A stretch of 64,000 nt of DNA from CAWCWN01 sp963799245 (lineage in GTDB: Bacteria; Chloroflexota; Ktedonobacteria; Ktedonobacterales; Ktedonobacteraceae). The position numbers and the translations under genes are program-made. Of the stretch, positions 8,736 to 16,455 are shown one piece after another (the first letter of the stretch is position 1; each line of letters starts with the position of its first letter). The stretch spans positions 62,001 to 126,000 of the forward strand of contig CAWCWN010000004.1 in assembly GCA_963799245.1 (NCBI GenBank). The letters run 5' to 3'. The notes below the pieces were generated by a model. That model was given only the letters and a program-made list of their open reading frames with translations. It was not told the DNA's origin and searched no databases.

Positions 8736-10349
8736 ATGTATCACTCAGAATCACGCGCCCAGGCGAAGCCGGCCCTGCTCGAAGCTTCAGGCTTCCCAAA
8801 TATCGTCGGTATACTCTTTGCCCTTGCCGCGGGCCTGCTTGCGAGCCTCATGGCTGTAGTACTCATGGGAATATTGCGCCTGGCCGCAGGCATACCTACA
8901 CCTGTGGAACTGTTCGGCGATTTTTTACTCAAACACATAGATGTCAACACATTTATACGTCTCCTGGCAACCTTCTCCCCCAACCCCAAGACAGCTCCTC
9001 TTGGGCTGGCTCTGCTGGGGATGGTCGCCCTTGGGATATTGCTGGGCGTGGTGTACGCCTTCATTGTTCGCATCAAGCCTCCGCTTGCGGGTTACCGGCC
9101 CACAAGGCGCGAGTGGATCGTCGCCCTAGCATTTTCCCTGCTTATGACGCTCATCGCGGGGCTGCTGTTCTGGAATGAGTTGGCGCAGAACTTCTTCGGC
9201 CTGCCGCTTGGGTGGGCGTTCTGCGTGACAGCTCTTGGACTCCTCGCTGTTTTTGTCCTGTACGGTGTCATGCTCTGCCTGGCATATCGCGCGCTGCTGC
9301 CGAAACAGCTCGCGGCAGGCGACACTCCTTTTAGGCAGAGCCGGCGCCAGCTTTTCATACGCCTGGGCGCGGCGGTGTTAGGTGTGGGCGCGGGCCTCGG
9401 GGCCGTGGGTTTGATACGCGCGTATTTGCAAAACTACGCCTACTATGATGGTATGAAGTCAGCGGTACATAACAACGTGACGCCCGCCATTACGCCAAAT
9501 AGCGAACATTACGTCGTCACGCAAAATACGGTCGACCCAGCGGTGAATACTGACCTGTGGCGACTGGAGGTGGGAGGCCTGGTGGGAAATCCAGGCTCCT
9601 ATACCTACACTGAACTGCAGTCGCTGCCCTCGGTATCGCGCGCCATCACCCTTGAGTGTATTGCCAATGGTCGCGGCGATCACCTGATCAGTACGGCCGT
9701 CTGGCAGGGGGTCCGTCTGCAGACATTGCTGGAGCGGCACGGGGGTGCGCAGCAAGGAGCCAGATACATCGCATTCTACGCCGTCGACGGCTATAGTCTC
9801 AGCCTGCCACTTACAGAAGTACTCACCGTCGACCCCATCGCGGCATGGCGCATGAACGGAGTCGAAGTGCCGCAACGACATGGCTACCCTGTACGTGTGC
9901 TCATCCCCAGTCGTTACGGTGAAGAGAACATCAAGTGGCTCACGCGCATCGAACTGACCGATCACTTTGTGAGCGGCCTCTATTCAGACCAGGGCTGGTA
10001 CAATGGTCCGCTGCACACTATGAGCCGCATCGATCGTCCACGTGGCCAGGTTGCCTTAGGGCAATCCACAGAGGTAGGTGGTATCGCCTTCGCCGGCGCG
10101 CGCGGCATTGCGAAGGTAGAGGTGAGCGTGGATGGTGGAAATAGCTGGCAGCAGGCGACGCTTCAGCCACCGCTTTCACAGGATGCGTGGGTGCTGTGGA
10201 CATGGCAGTGGAAGCCGTCCCAGCCAGGCACATACACGCTCGTCAGCCGCGCCACCGATGGCACCGGGCAGGTGCAGACCAGTCAGGAGCAGGGGACGGT
10301 CCCCGCCGGCGCGACGGGCTATCACAGGATCACGGTAGTCGTGCGCTAA
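8736..10349 (+). CDS. Membrane-anchored sulfite-oxidase-like molybdopterin enzyme
   Basis: 537 residues. The first 190 residues hold about four transmembrane helices. A twin-arginine-like motif SRRQLF (residues 202-207) precedes a further hydrophobic stretch, so the catalytic part is probably translocated folded. The oxidoreductase domain begins near 255 (VTQNTVDPAV, WRLEVGGLVGNPG), with the molybdenum-ligand cysteine in TLECIANG (Cys308), YAVDGYSLSLPL, then GYPVRVLIPSRYGEENIKW and a C-terminal Ig-like dimerisation domain (VSVDGGNSWQQA). ATG 8736 follows AAAGGATG. The sulfite-oxidase family uses a Moco-pterin core to oxidise sulfite or reduce oxidised groups; the substrate is unknown here. 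No cytochrome partner is adjacent. Confidence 0.85.
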   Translation: MYHSESRAQAKPALLEASGFPNIVGILFALAAGLLASLMAVVLMGILRLAAGIPTPVELFGDFLLKHIDVNTFIRLLATFSPNPKTAPLGLALLGMVALGILLGVVYAFIVRIKPPLAGYRPTRREWIVALAFSLLMTLIAGLLFWNELAQNFFGLPLGWAFCVTALGLLAVFVLYGVMLCLAYRALLPKQLAAGDTPFRQSRRQLFIRLGAAVLGVGAGLGAVGLIRAYLQNYAYYDGMKSAVHNNVTPAITPNSEHYVVTQNTVDPAVNTDLWRLEVGGLVGNPGSYTYTELQSLPSVSRAITLECIANGRGDHLISTAVWQGVRLQTLLERHGGAQQGARYIAFYAVDGYSLSLPLTEVLTVDPIAAWRMNGVEVPQRHGYPVRVLIPSRYGEENIKWLTRIELTDHFVSGLYSDQGWYNGPLHTMSRIDRPRGQVALGQSTEVGGIAFAGARGIAKVEVSVDGGNSWQQATLQPPLSQDAWVLWTWQWKPSQPGTYTLVSRATDGTGQVQTSQEQGTVPAGATGYHRITVVVR

Positions 10350-10435
10350 GCAATGGGCGGACTGGCCAGCTCAAGAGAAATCAAGCAACAAAGGAATAGA
10401 AAGTTGATTATTACTTCACACCAGCACCCGCCAGA

Positions 10436-10459
10436 CAAATAGGGCATTTTAATGATGCG
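10436..10459 (+). promoter_or_regulatory. Copy 1 of a six-copy intergenic motif
   Basis: CAAATAGGGCATTTT followed by AATGATGCG. It matches the consensus AAAAATAG, N-R-Y-R, TTYTRAWGATGCG found also at 19785, 19845, 19931, 30146 and 44339. It ends 112 bp before the preferred start of the HD hydrolase gene. The binding factor is unknown. Confidence 0.5.
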
Positions 10460-10571
10460 CTTTAATCCTCCGCTTGCTACACTAGAAGCAGGCACATTGT
10501 CAGAGAGCCTGCAGGCCCTCATTGCGGCTTGCGCAGCGCCAGCAACATACTACAGAAGAGGATTCTCGAGC

Positions 10572-11288
10572 ATGCAACTAACACAACAGGCAACCTACAT
10601 GTTGACGACGACCAGGGCAGAGGTGCAAGCTCGCTTCGCTGATTTTGAGGATCCGGCCCATGGTTGGGAACACGTCCAGCGGGTCTATCATCTCTCCCTA
10701 CACCTGGCGGAGCAGGAAAACGCCGATAGCTTTATCGCCGGGATGGCGGCTTTGCTGCATGATCTTGGTCGTACGACCCACGACCCTTTGCGCTCACACG
10801 CGGAACGCTCCGTTGTGCTCGCGACTGAGCTGCTGGCTTCTTTTGACCTGCCCCCTGAGACCCGGAGCGCGATTTTTCACGCGATCCTTGCCCATAGTTA
10901 TAGTCGCGGCGTCGATCCCGCGACGCTTGAAGCCTGTGTGCTCTATGACGCGGATCGCCTGGACAGCCTGGGAGCCAGTGGAGTCATGCGCTGGGCCATG
11001 ACCAGGAAGCTATGGCGGTTGCCTGAGGGCGGGATATACCACCCCGACGACCCCTTCGCGCTCTGGCGGGCCCCGGATGAGCAGCGTTACCTGCTCGATC
11101 GTTTCTTCACAAAGCTCTTGAAACTGCATACAGCTATGAAGACCGCGACGGGACGAGCCATGGCGGAGCGCCGCACAGTCTTTTTGCGCTTCTACTTGCA
11201 GGAACTGCAGCATGAGCTGGCCGAGGGAGGCTATAACCTGCCAGAAGATGTCGCCTTGCGCTCGCTGCGGGCCGAGAGCGCACGATGA
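10572..11288 (+). CDS. HD-domain metal-dependent phosphohydrolase
   Basis: From ATG 10572 the protein is 238 residues. The HD signature is complete: HGWEHVQRV (first His), LLHDLGR (HD pair), HAILAHSY and DADRLDSLGASG (final Asp). This arrangement matches the YedJ/YpgQ-like uncharacterised HD hydrolases, which act on nucleotides or related phosphoesters. An upstream ATG at 10452 is in frame but lacks a ribosome site and would overlap the regulatory motif at 10436-10459; ATG 10572 is preceded by AGAGGATT. The substrate is not predictable. Confidence 0.85.
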   Translation: MQLTQQATYMLTTTRAEVQARFADFEDPAHGWEHVQRVYHLSLHLAEQENADSFIAGMAALLHDLGRTTHDPLRSHAERSVVLATELLASFDLPPETRSAIFHAILAHSYSRGVDPATLEACVLYDADRLDSLGASGVMRWAMTRKLWRLPEGGIYHPDDPFALWRAPDEQRYLLDRFFTKLLKLHTAMKTATGRAMAERRTVFLRFYLQELQHELAEGGYNLPEDVALRSLRAESAR

Positions 11289-11452
11289 GACTCTGCCTGC
11301 CATGAACTTCCCACTGCTTCACATACAAGTGTGAGCGCCATTTGGTATGCCAAATCTTTATTTTGCTCTGAGAAGTAGTTCCCAACTATTACAGATAAGA
11401 GTACACTAACAAGAAACTATTCTGTGCGCATAAGATCAGGAAGGCAAGACCG

Positions 11453-11722
11453 ATGGCAGTAATACAATGTACACATCTCGACCAGATACGCAAGGTCACT
11501 CCGAGTGCCAATGGTTGCGAGGACTGCTTAAGAATAGGTGATACCTGGGTGCATCTGCGCCTCTGTCTCACCTGCGGGCATGTCGGCTGCTGCGACTCAT
11601 CCAAGAACAAGCATGCCACCAAACATTTCCACACGACTAACCACCCGATTATCCAGTCCTTCGAGCCTGGAGAAGACTGGGGCTGGTGTTACATTGACCA
11701 GGTGATGCTCGAATTTGTTTAA
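11453..11722 (+). CDS. UBP-type zinc finger protein
   Basis: 89 residues that are almost entirely one ZnF-UBP domain: CTHLDQI, GCEDCLRIGDTWVHLRLCLTCGHVG (pieces joined by eye), CCDSS, KHATKHFHTTNHPIIQS, and an aromatic finish GWCYIDQ. The Cys and His ligands of the domain are all present. In eukaryotes the domain binds the ubiquitin C-terminus; free-standing bacterial versions are known but their ligand is not. The ATG is 164 bp after the HD gene in the same direction; no ubiquitin-like partner is visible nearby. Confidence 0.85.
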   Translation: MAVIQCTHLDQIRKVTPSANGCEDCLRIGDTWVHLRLCLTCGHVGCCDSSKNKHATKHFHTTNHPIIQSFEPGEDWGWCYIDQVMLEFV

Positions 11723-12255
11723 GCGTTTGCCTGTTGATGGCATAGTGACCAGGGCCGGTAATAACATCCGTGTGAGTTACGAACAGGGCTGCAGCAACTA
11801 CAAGTTGTTGCCCCTGCTGGTCAAGCAGCGCTTGATGAGACGATAGGAGCTCGATCTCGGCCGCGGTGGTTCTCTACCTCACGGCTGAGCCGATCAGCCC
11901 TGGTGCCCTCGCCTGGCAAAATTGGCGGCCAGATCATGCGTTACAGTGGCTACACCACCGACCATCGGCGGATACTGATCGGTTACAAGCAACAGACACA
12001 GAGATATACCTCTTCGTCAGATGGCCTTACCATAGTGGCGCGATGTTATACACTCATGCAAACACATGAGTCGTCAGGGGAGCGCGTGCCGAGATCTCAA
12101 AGAAGTGGCTCTCTCATGCCGATACATATGATGTGAGCATCAAATAGGCGGCAAACTTCAAAAGCTAGCACGTTTACACTAGAACATCACTCATCCGGCG
12201 CACAACGGCAACATTGCTTCGCAGGTACATGTCGTTCATCGATGGAGAACAGATT
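11723..12255. other. Intergenic interval without a recognised gene
   Basis: The only structured element seen is an imperfect hairpin GCAGCAACT/AGTTGTTGC at about 11791-11811, 70 bp after the UBP gene, which could act as its terminator. Short open frames here show no family resemblance and no ribosome sites. Confidence 0.5.
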
Positions 12256-12561
12256 ATGAACTGGAACAATCATGACCCTGATCACAAGAGAAACCAGGAG
12301 CTCCACCAGCTGCGTGGATACCGCGGCCAAGCACACCACCAGCAGGATAACAAAGATCAAAGCAGGGGAAGCAGCCATATGGCACAGCAAAAGATCGACT
12401 CGGTAATTGATCAGCTTTCTGATAGGATACCCGGAGGCCACCAGTATGCCCAGCAGGCCAAGGATGCCACCGCCACCGCCCTTCACTATCTCGAATATGA
12501 GGCTGAGAAAATTAGCGAAAGCATCAACAGCCTTATTCATCGTCTGTTTGGAGGCAGATAG
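12256..12561 (+). CDS. Small hydrophilic helical protein, unknown function
   Basis: 101 residues from ATG 12256, preceded by TGGAGAACAGATT (GGAGA spaced 7). The first half is rich in His, Gln and Asn (NHDPDHKRNQELHQLRGYRG). The second half is amphipathic helix: KIDSVIDQLSDRIPGGHQYA, then YLEYEAEKISESINSLIHRL. The pattern faintly recalls Rv0909/MT0933-like small antitoxins, but no toxin is adjacent. The complementary strand (12187-12540) is also open and very hydrophobic, as expected opposite a hydrophilic frame. I favour the plus strand because of its ribosome site. Confidence 0.45.
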   Translation: MNWNNHDPDHKRNQELHQLRGYRGQAHHQQDNKDQSRGSSHMAQQKIDSVIDQLSDRIPGGHQYAQQAKDATATALHYLEYEAEKISESINSLIHRLFGGR

Positions 12562-12908
12562 GCCACCTAAGAGATGATCACCCTACCCCATATGGTGCTC
12601 AAACCAGCCTGCGATGCCCGGGTAGGCTGAAGCTACAAGGTCGGCTTGACAAACGTTGCATATAAGTGTAATCTGCATATATATAGGAATATTAGCGACC
12701 GGATGCAGAGACGCAATGATAGGAATATTAGCGACCGGATGCAGAGACGCAATGAGGTGAGTGGCTCCAATGCCATGTAGAACGGCTTCCACGCAAGTTC
12801 ACTATGTGAGATGTGGTATCCATGAAACAATCGATCTGATGACGCAACTGAGTGCCGGGCGTGAACAGTGAACTTGGTTCATTGCCAGAGGTGGGGGAGA
12901 AATCGCTC
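12562..12908. other. Intergenic interval containing a tandem repeat
   Basis: It contains the 36-bp direct duplication at 12685-12755 and an AT stretch (gcatatatatagg) just before it that could be a promoter. No gene is supported. Confidence 0.5.
12685..12755. repeat. 36-bp direct tandem duplication
   Basis: The unit starts aggaatattagcgaccgg and ends agacgcaatgat; the second copy follows immediately and is identical apart from its last base. There is no spacer, so it is not a CRISPR unit. Confidence 0.9.
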
Positions 12909-13121
12909 ATGGCCCCGCCAGAGGAGAATCCTGTGGATTACAAAAAAGCCGATGAGATTTTGAACAGCGTTGATTTTACTGAGTCTGAACGAGAGCACCT
13001 GTGGAGGCTGAAGCGCGCGTACATGGAAAAAAGGCTGAGCCACATGTCAGTCGACCATCATCGCCTCGAGTTTGTCCGCTGGCTCGTAACCACGGGCAAG
13101 CTGACTGACCAGCTCACCTGA
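12909..13121 (+). CDS. Small charged protein, unknown function
   Basis: 70 residues from ATG 12909, preceded by GGTGGGGGAGAAATCG. An in-frame GTG at 12852 would add 19 residues but lacks a ribosome site. The body is a charged helical protein (VDYKKADEILNSVDFTESER, RLKRAYMEKRLSHMSVDHHR). It lies 75 bp upstream of the ANTAR regulator, same strand, and may be cotranscribed with it. I do not recognise the family. Confidence 0.55.
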   Translation: MAPPEENPVDYKKADEILNSVDFTESEREHLWRLKRAYMEKRLSHMSVDHHRLEFVRWLVTTGKLTDQLT

Positions 13122-13196
13122 GTTCATGTTATGACCCGACCTCCAGTTCTGAAGAGGCCATCTCTTCGGAGCTGGAGCAAGAATTTGAGGTGGCAC

Positions 13197-13769
13197 ATGA
13201 CAATACGTATCCTTCTAGCAGATGATGAACCCCTGCAGCGCATGAATGTGCGAGAGGTGCTGAGTCGACTCGGCTATCTTGTTGTCGGGGAAGTGGCCGA
13301 TGGTCTGAGCGCTGTGCATCTCGCGCGTGAGCTACGGCCGGACCTGATCCTGATGGATATTCGCCTGCCTGGCATCGATGGCATCGCCGCTGCCGAGATG
13401 CTCTCCGCGGAAAAGATCGCTCCTGTAGTGCTGCTCACGGCCTTCAGCGACCAGGAACTGGTTGAACGCGCCAAGGCCGCGGGCGTCGTCAACTACCTGC
13501 TCAAGCCACTACGCGAGCGTGAGCTTGCTCCAGCCATGGAAATAGCGCTCGCTCGCTCCAACGCCCTGCATGCCCTGGAAGAGCAGGTCAACACCCTCTC
13601 AGAACAACTGGAGTCGCGCAAGATCATTGAGCGAGCCAAGGGTCTGCTCATGGAGCAGCAAGGGCTATCGGAACAGGAGGCGTTCAGCAAAATCCGCAAG
13701 GCGAGCATGAACAGGCGCACCTCCATGCGAGCAGTCGCGGGTGCGATCCTGCTGAACAGCGAGATTTAA
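13197..13769 (+). CDS. ANTAR-domain response regulator (antiterminator)
   Basis: 190 residues. The receiver domain has the acidic pair ADDEPLQR, the phosphoacceptor Asp in LILMDIRLPGIDG, the Thr switch LLTAFS and Lys in LLKPL. A coiled linker (ALEEQVNTLSEQLESRKIIE) leads to the ANTAR domain (RAKGLLMEQQGLSEQEAFSK, MNRRTSMRAVAGAIL). ANTAR proteins bind dual-hairpin RNAs and prevent transcription termination when phosphorylated. Start ATG 13197 with GAGGTGG upstream was chosen over 13131, which lies before the ribosome site. No histidine kinase is adjacent; the target RNA is unknown. Confidence 0.9.
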   Translation: MTIRILLADDEPLQRMNVREVLSRLGYLVVGEVADGLSAVHLARELRPDLILMDIRLPGIDGIAAAEMLSAEKIAPVVLLTAFSDQELVERAKAAGVVNYLLKPLRERELAPAMEIALARSNALHALEEQVNTLSEQLESRKIIERAKGLLMEQQGLSEQEAFSKIRKASMNRRTSMRAVAGAILLNSEI

Positions 13770-13825
13770 AGCACGCTTGGCCTGGCATAAAAGGGCCAGA
13801 TTCGAACCCACCCCGCAAAGTCTGC

Positions 13826-13831
13826 TATAAT
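13826..13831 (+). promoter_or_regulatory. -10 box placing transcription start at the HAD start codon
   Basis: TATAAT ends 6 nt before the ATG at 13838, so transcription would begin at or next to the A of the start codon. The -35 region is weak (TTCGAA at 13801). No Shine-Dalgarno sequence precedes the ATG. A leaderless mRNA is the simplest reading. Confidence 0.5.
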
Positions 13832-13837
13832 ACAGGC

Positions 13838-14497
13838 ATGATTAAGGCAGTTATCTATGATATGGACGGCATCCTCATCGACTCAGAACCCCTGTGGAGA
13901 AGGGCTGAAATCGATGTTTTCCATCAGGTTGATGTCTCGTTGACAGAGGAAATGTGCAGGCAAACGATGGGTCTGCGCGTGGATGAAGTGGTCGAATACT
14001 GGTACCAGCGCTTCCCATGGCAGAATACTGCGAAGACATGCGTTGCAGACCTGATCTGGCAGAATGTTATCTCCCTCGTTGCAGCTGAAGGCAACGCGCA
14101 AGAGGGCGTGTATGCCTCGCTGGAGTTTATGCGGCGCCAGGGGGTGAAACTCGCCCTGGCCTCTACATCGGGAATGGCTTTGATCGAGACCGTGCTCGCC
14201 CGGCTGCAGCTGAAACAATATTTCGCGGTCGTACATTCAGCGCAGTTTGAGGACTATGGGAAACCCCATCCGGCCGTCTATATTTCCACGGCCAGGCGGC
14301 TCGGCGTCGATCCTACCGCCTGCCTCGCCATTGAAGATTCGATCAATGGCATGATCGCGGCAAAAGCCGCGCGCATGAAATGTATCGCCATCCCGGATGA
14401 GGCTCTGGCAGGCGATAAAAGATTAGGCATCGCCGATGTCACCCTCTCTTCGCTGCACGAGATACGCCCGGAGCTCTGGTCGCGCTTAAACAAGTGA
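13838..14497 (+). CDS. HAD-superfamily sugar phosphatase (beta-PGM/HxpB-like)
   Basis: 219 residues with all HAD motifs: motif I DMDGILIDSE, motif II in LASTS, Lys in GKPHPAVY and motif III IEDSINGMIAAKAA. The cap inserted after motif I is the small helical type (LWRRAEIDVFHQ, CRQTMGLRVDEVVEYWYQR). This is closest in pattern to hexitol or 2-deoxyglucose-6-phosphate phosphatases of the HxpB/YniC type. It lacks a ribosome site and is probably leaderless (see 13826). Confidence 0.87.
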   Translation: MIKAVIYDMDGILIDSEPLWRRAEIDVFHQVDVSLTEEMCRQTMGLRVDEVVEYWYQRFPWQNTAKTCVADLIWQNVISLVAAEGNAQEGVYASLEFMRRQGVKLALASTSGMALIETVLARLQLKQYFAVVHSAQFEDYGKPHPAVYISTARRLGVDPTACLAIEDSINGMIAAKAARMKCIAIPDEALAGDKRLGIADVTLSSLHEIRPELWSRLNK

Positions 14498-14504
14498 CGA
14501 CTAC

Positions 14505-14654
14505 TCACATCAAAAGCGCCAGGTAGTTGGGCCACTTGCTCCACAGGGCACTTGCCAGAGCCAGAGGAGTGACAGGTTTCAGGTCAGTGGGAACTTTCAG
14601 ATCGAGCACGAGCAAAGTGATGGCAATGGCAAAAACACCATCGCTGAAAGCCTC
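14505..14654 (-). pseudogene. N-terminal fragment of a TMEM175-family potassium channel
   Basis: Read on the minus strand between two stops, the 49 codons give EAFSDGVFAIAITLLVLDLK followed by VPTDLKPVTPLALASALWSKWPNYLALL. The FSDGVFAIAITLLVLD block is the signature of the first helix of TMEM175/DUF1211 channels. A stop precedes EAF where R-L would be expected, and another stop follows after about one and a half helices. It abuts the end of the HAD gene. This is a truncated relic, not a working channel. Confidence 0.7.
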
Positions 14655-14854
14655 TCAGACTGATCTTAAAGTCAGCCTTCCCCCCAGATTTTTTTGCAAC
14701 CAAGCCAAAAATAGATACGTATCATTTGCTCCTTTTCTTACACTTCCTATAGGTTGCTTATTTTTTTATACAAATCTTCGATTTCCAATGTTGTCCTATG
14801 TTTTGTAGAGAGGCAGAAATCGTACTCTTCTGTCCCGGAAGAAAGAGGTTTTTC

Positions 14855-16180
14855 ATGCGCATTTTAATGCTCGCTCCGGAGCCATTTCTTGAGCCAAGAG
14901 GTACACCTTTCAGTGTCTATCACCGTATTAAGGCCTTGCTAGCCCTGGGGTATGAGGTCGACCTGGTCACCTACCCCATTGGCAAACAGGTGGAGCTGGC
15001 CGGCCTGAGAATCTATCGTGCTCCTGCTCTGCCTTTTCTTAAGAAGGTCGAGATTGGTCCTTCCCTGGCGAAATTCCCACTCGACCTGTGCCTCTTCCTC
15101 ACAGCAGTATGCCAGCTGTGCAAGGAACGCTACCACTACCTGCATACTCATGAGGAAGCCGGAGCCATGGGCGTAATCCTCTCCTTCGTCTTTCGCTGTC
15201 GACACCTCTTCGACATGCATTCAGATCTGTCCCTGATGGTATCTCACTTCTCTCTTTTCAAACACCGATTGCTGATTCGCTGTGTTGCGGCAATACAGCA
15301 ATCGGTGCTCCGTCACGCAGATATCGTCATCGCCGTGACTGCCGAACTCAAGGAAACCGCGGAGAAAATCGTCCCTGGCAAGCCAATCTATTTGATTCGC
15401 AATGTGGCGGTTGATGAGGATATGCCTGCAGCCAGCCAAGAAGATGTCATACGACTCCGCCAGCAATTGCAGCTGGGGAGCGCCCCTATCTTGCTCTACA
15501 CAGGAACACTGGAACACTACCAGGGCATCGACCTATTACTCCAGAGCGCTGCACTGGTCCACCAACAGGTGCCATCAGCTCATTACGTTCTGGTGGGCGG
15601 ACATCCGCATCAGGTCTCGACGTATCGCCACCTCGCTCAAGAGCTTGGCATCGCTGACATCGTGCATTTTACAGGGCAGCGCCCTCCGGAAGAGATGCCA
15701 CAATACATGGTACTGGCCGATATTCTACTGAGCCCGCGCCGCGAAGGGACCAACACACCGCTTAAATTGTACACCTACCTCCGCTCGGGTAAACCTATTC
15801 TCGCCACGGAAACCTACTCGCATACTGAATTGCTTACCCATGACACGAGCCAGTTGGTTCCACCAACTCCAGAAGGACTGGCCCAGGGAGCATTGGAGTT
15901 ACTACGCAACGCGGAGAAAGCTCACAGGCTGGGAGCAAACGGGAAAAAACTGGCCGAGGAACAATATAGCTGGCCTGTATTTTTGGAAAAGAACCGCCAG
16001 GCCTACAACGTTTTTACTGGCCTCATAGAGCCCGGAGGGCCCGGAGAGCCCCAAAAATCGCCGCACCTACCTGAACGCAGCCGTGTTTTAGCCGCCAGGC
16101 GGCATCTTGTCTATTCGAGGCAACGAGACCTGGAGAACACCGGCTGGAACAGTTGCTTAGGAGACAGTTGGTGGCAATGA
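14855..16180 (+). CDS. GT4-family glycosyltransferase
   Basis: 441 residues from ATG 14855, preceded by GAAAGAGGTTTTTC. N-terminal GT-B domain: MRILMLAPEPFLEPRGTPFS, the acceptor side, with HTHEEAGAMG. C-terminal donor domain: PILLYTGTLEHYQGIDLLL, VGGHPHQV, FTGQRPPEEMPQYMVLADIL, and the nucleotide-sugar loop SPRREGTNTPLKLYTYLRSG. The retaining GT4 E-x7-E element is replaced by a shorter acidic pattern, as in many family members. A 50-residue Arg/Pro-rich tail after VFTGLIEPGG is unusual. It probably transfers a sugar in cell-surface glycan assembly; the substrate is unknown. Confidence 0.87.
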   Translation: MRILMLAPEPFLEPRGTPFSVYHRIKALLALGYEVDLVTYPIGKQVELAGLRIYRAPALPFLKKVEIGPSLAKFPLDLCLFLTAVCQLCKERYHYLHTHEEAGAMGVILSFVFRCRHLFDMHSDLSLMVSHFSLFKHRLLIRCVAAIQQSVLRHADIVIAVTAELKETAEKIVPGKPIYLIRNVAVDEDMPAASQEDVIRLRQQLQLGSAPILLYTGTLEHYQGIDLLLQSAALVHQQVPSAHYVLVGGHPHQVSTYRHLAQELGIADIVHFTGQRPPEEMPQYMVLADILLSPRREGTNTPLKLYTYLRSGKPILATETYSHTELLTHDTSQLVPPTPEGLAQGALELLRNAEKAHRLGANGKKLAEEQYSWPVFLEKNRQAYNVFTGLIEPGGPGEPQKSPHLPERSRVLAARRHLVYSRQRDLENTGWNSCLGDSWWQ

Positions 16181-16366
16181 GGGAGAGTCAGTTGCGCGGT
16201 CAACAGGCAGTGATCATCGCAGGGGTAGTAATTCTGGACTGCATATTCAGGCGAATATACCAGTCAGAACGTTGAAAGGGGGCCGCAAACAGATCTTCAT
16301 CTGGAATGGCACTTTCTGCGCCATCTGCCAGGTAAAGGCAAGGCACCTCTTCGTCCTTCATGCCAT

Positions 16367-16421
16367 GAGGGCAAGGGACGTGAATACATGCCTATTCTTG
16401 GTATTCACGTCCCTTGCCCTC
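16367..16421. terminator. 21-bp perfect hairpin between convergent genes
   Basis: Arm 16367-16387 starts GAGGGCAAGGGACG. The loop is 13 nt. Arm 16401-16421 is its exact reverse complement. It lies between the ends of the glycosyltransferase (plus) and nitroreductase (minus) genes, so it is placed as a bidirectional terminator, but no U-tract follows on either strand. Confidence 0.6.
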
Positions 16422-16455
16422 TGACTGACCAGGTTTCCGCCCTGGCAGGCAATGC

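Noticed and set aside
12187..12540. Hydrophobic minus-strand open frame that could be a two-helix membrane protein
   Set aside because: It is exactly antisense to a hydrophilic plus-strand frame with a good ribosome site; hydrophobicity is expected from codon complementarity. Kept as the less likely alternative.
12685..12755. Possible CRISPR repeat
   Set aside because: Only two copies and no spacer between them; no cas genes in the window.
13797..13822. tRNA-like GGTTCGAATC on the minus strand
   Set aside because: The flanking bases cannot form a T-arm stem and no acceptor or anticodon arm is found.
14527..14808. Plus-strand open frame of 93 codons before the glycosyltransferase
   Set aside because: Antisense to the TMEM175 relic; no start signal.
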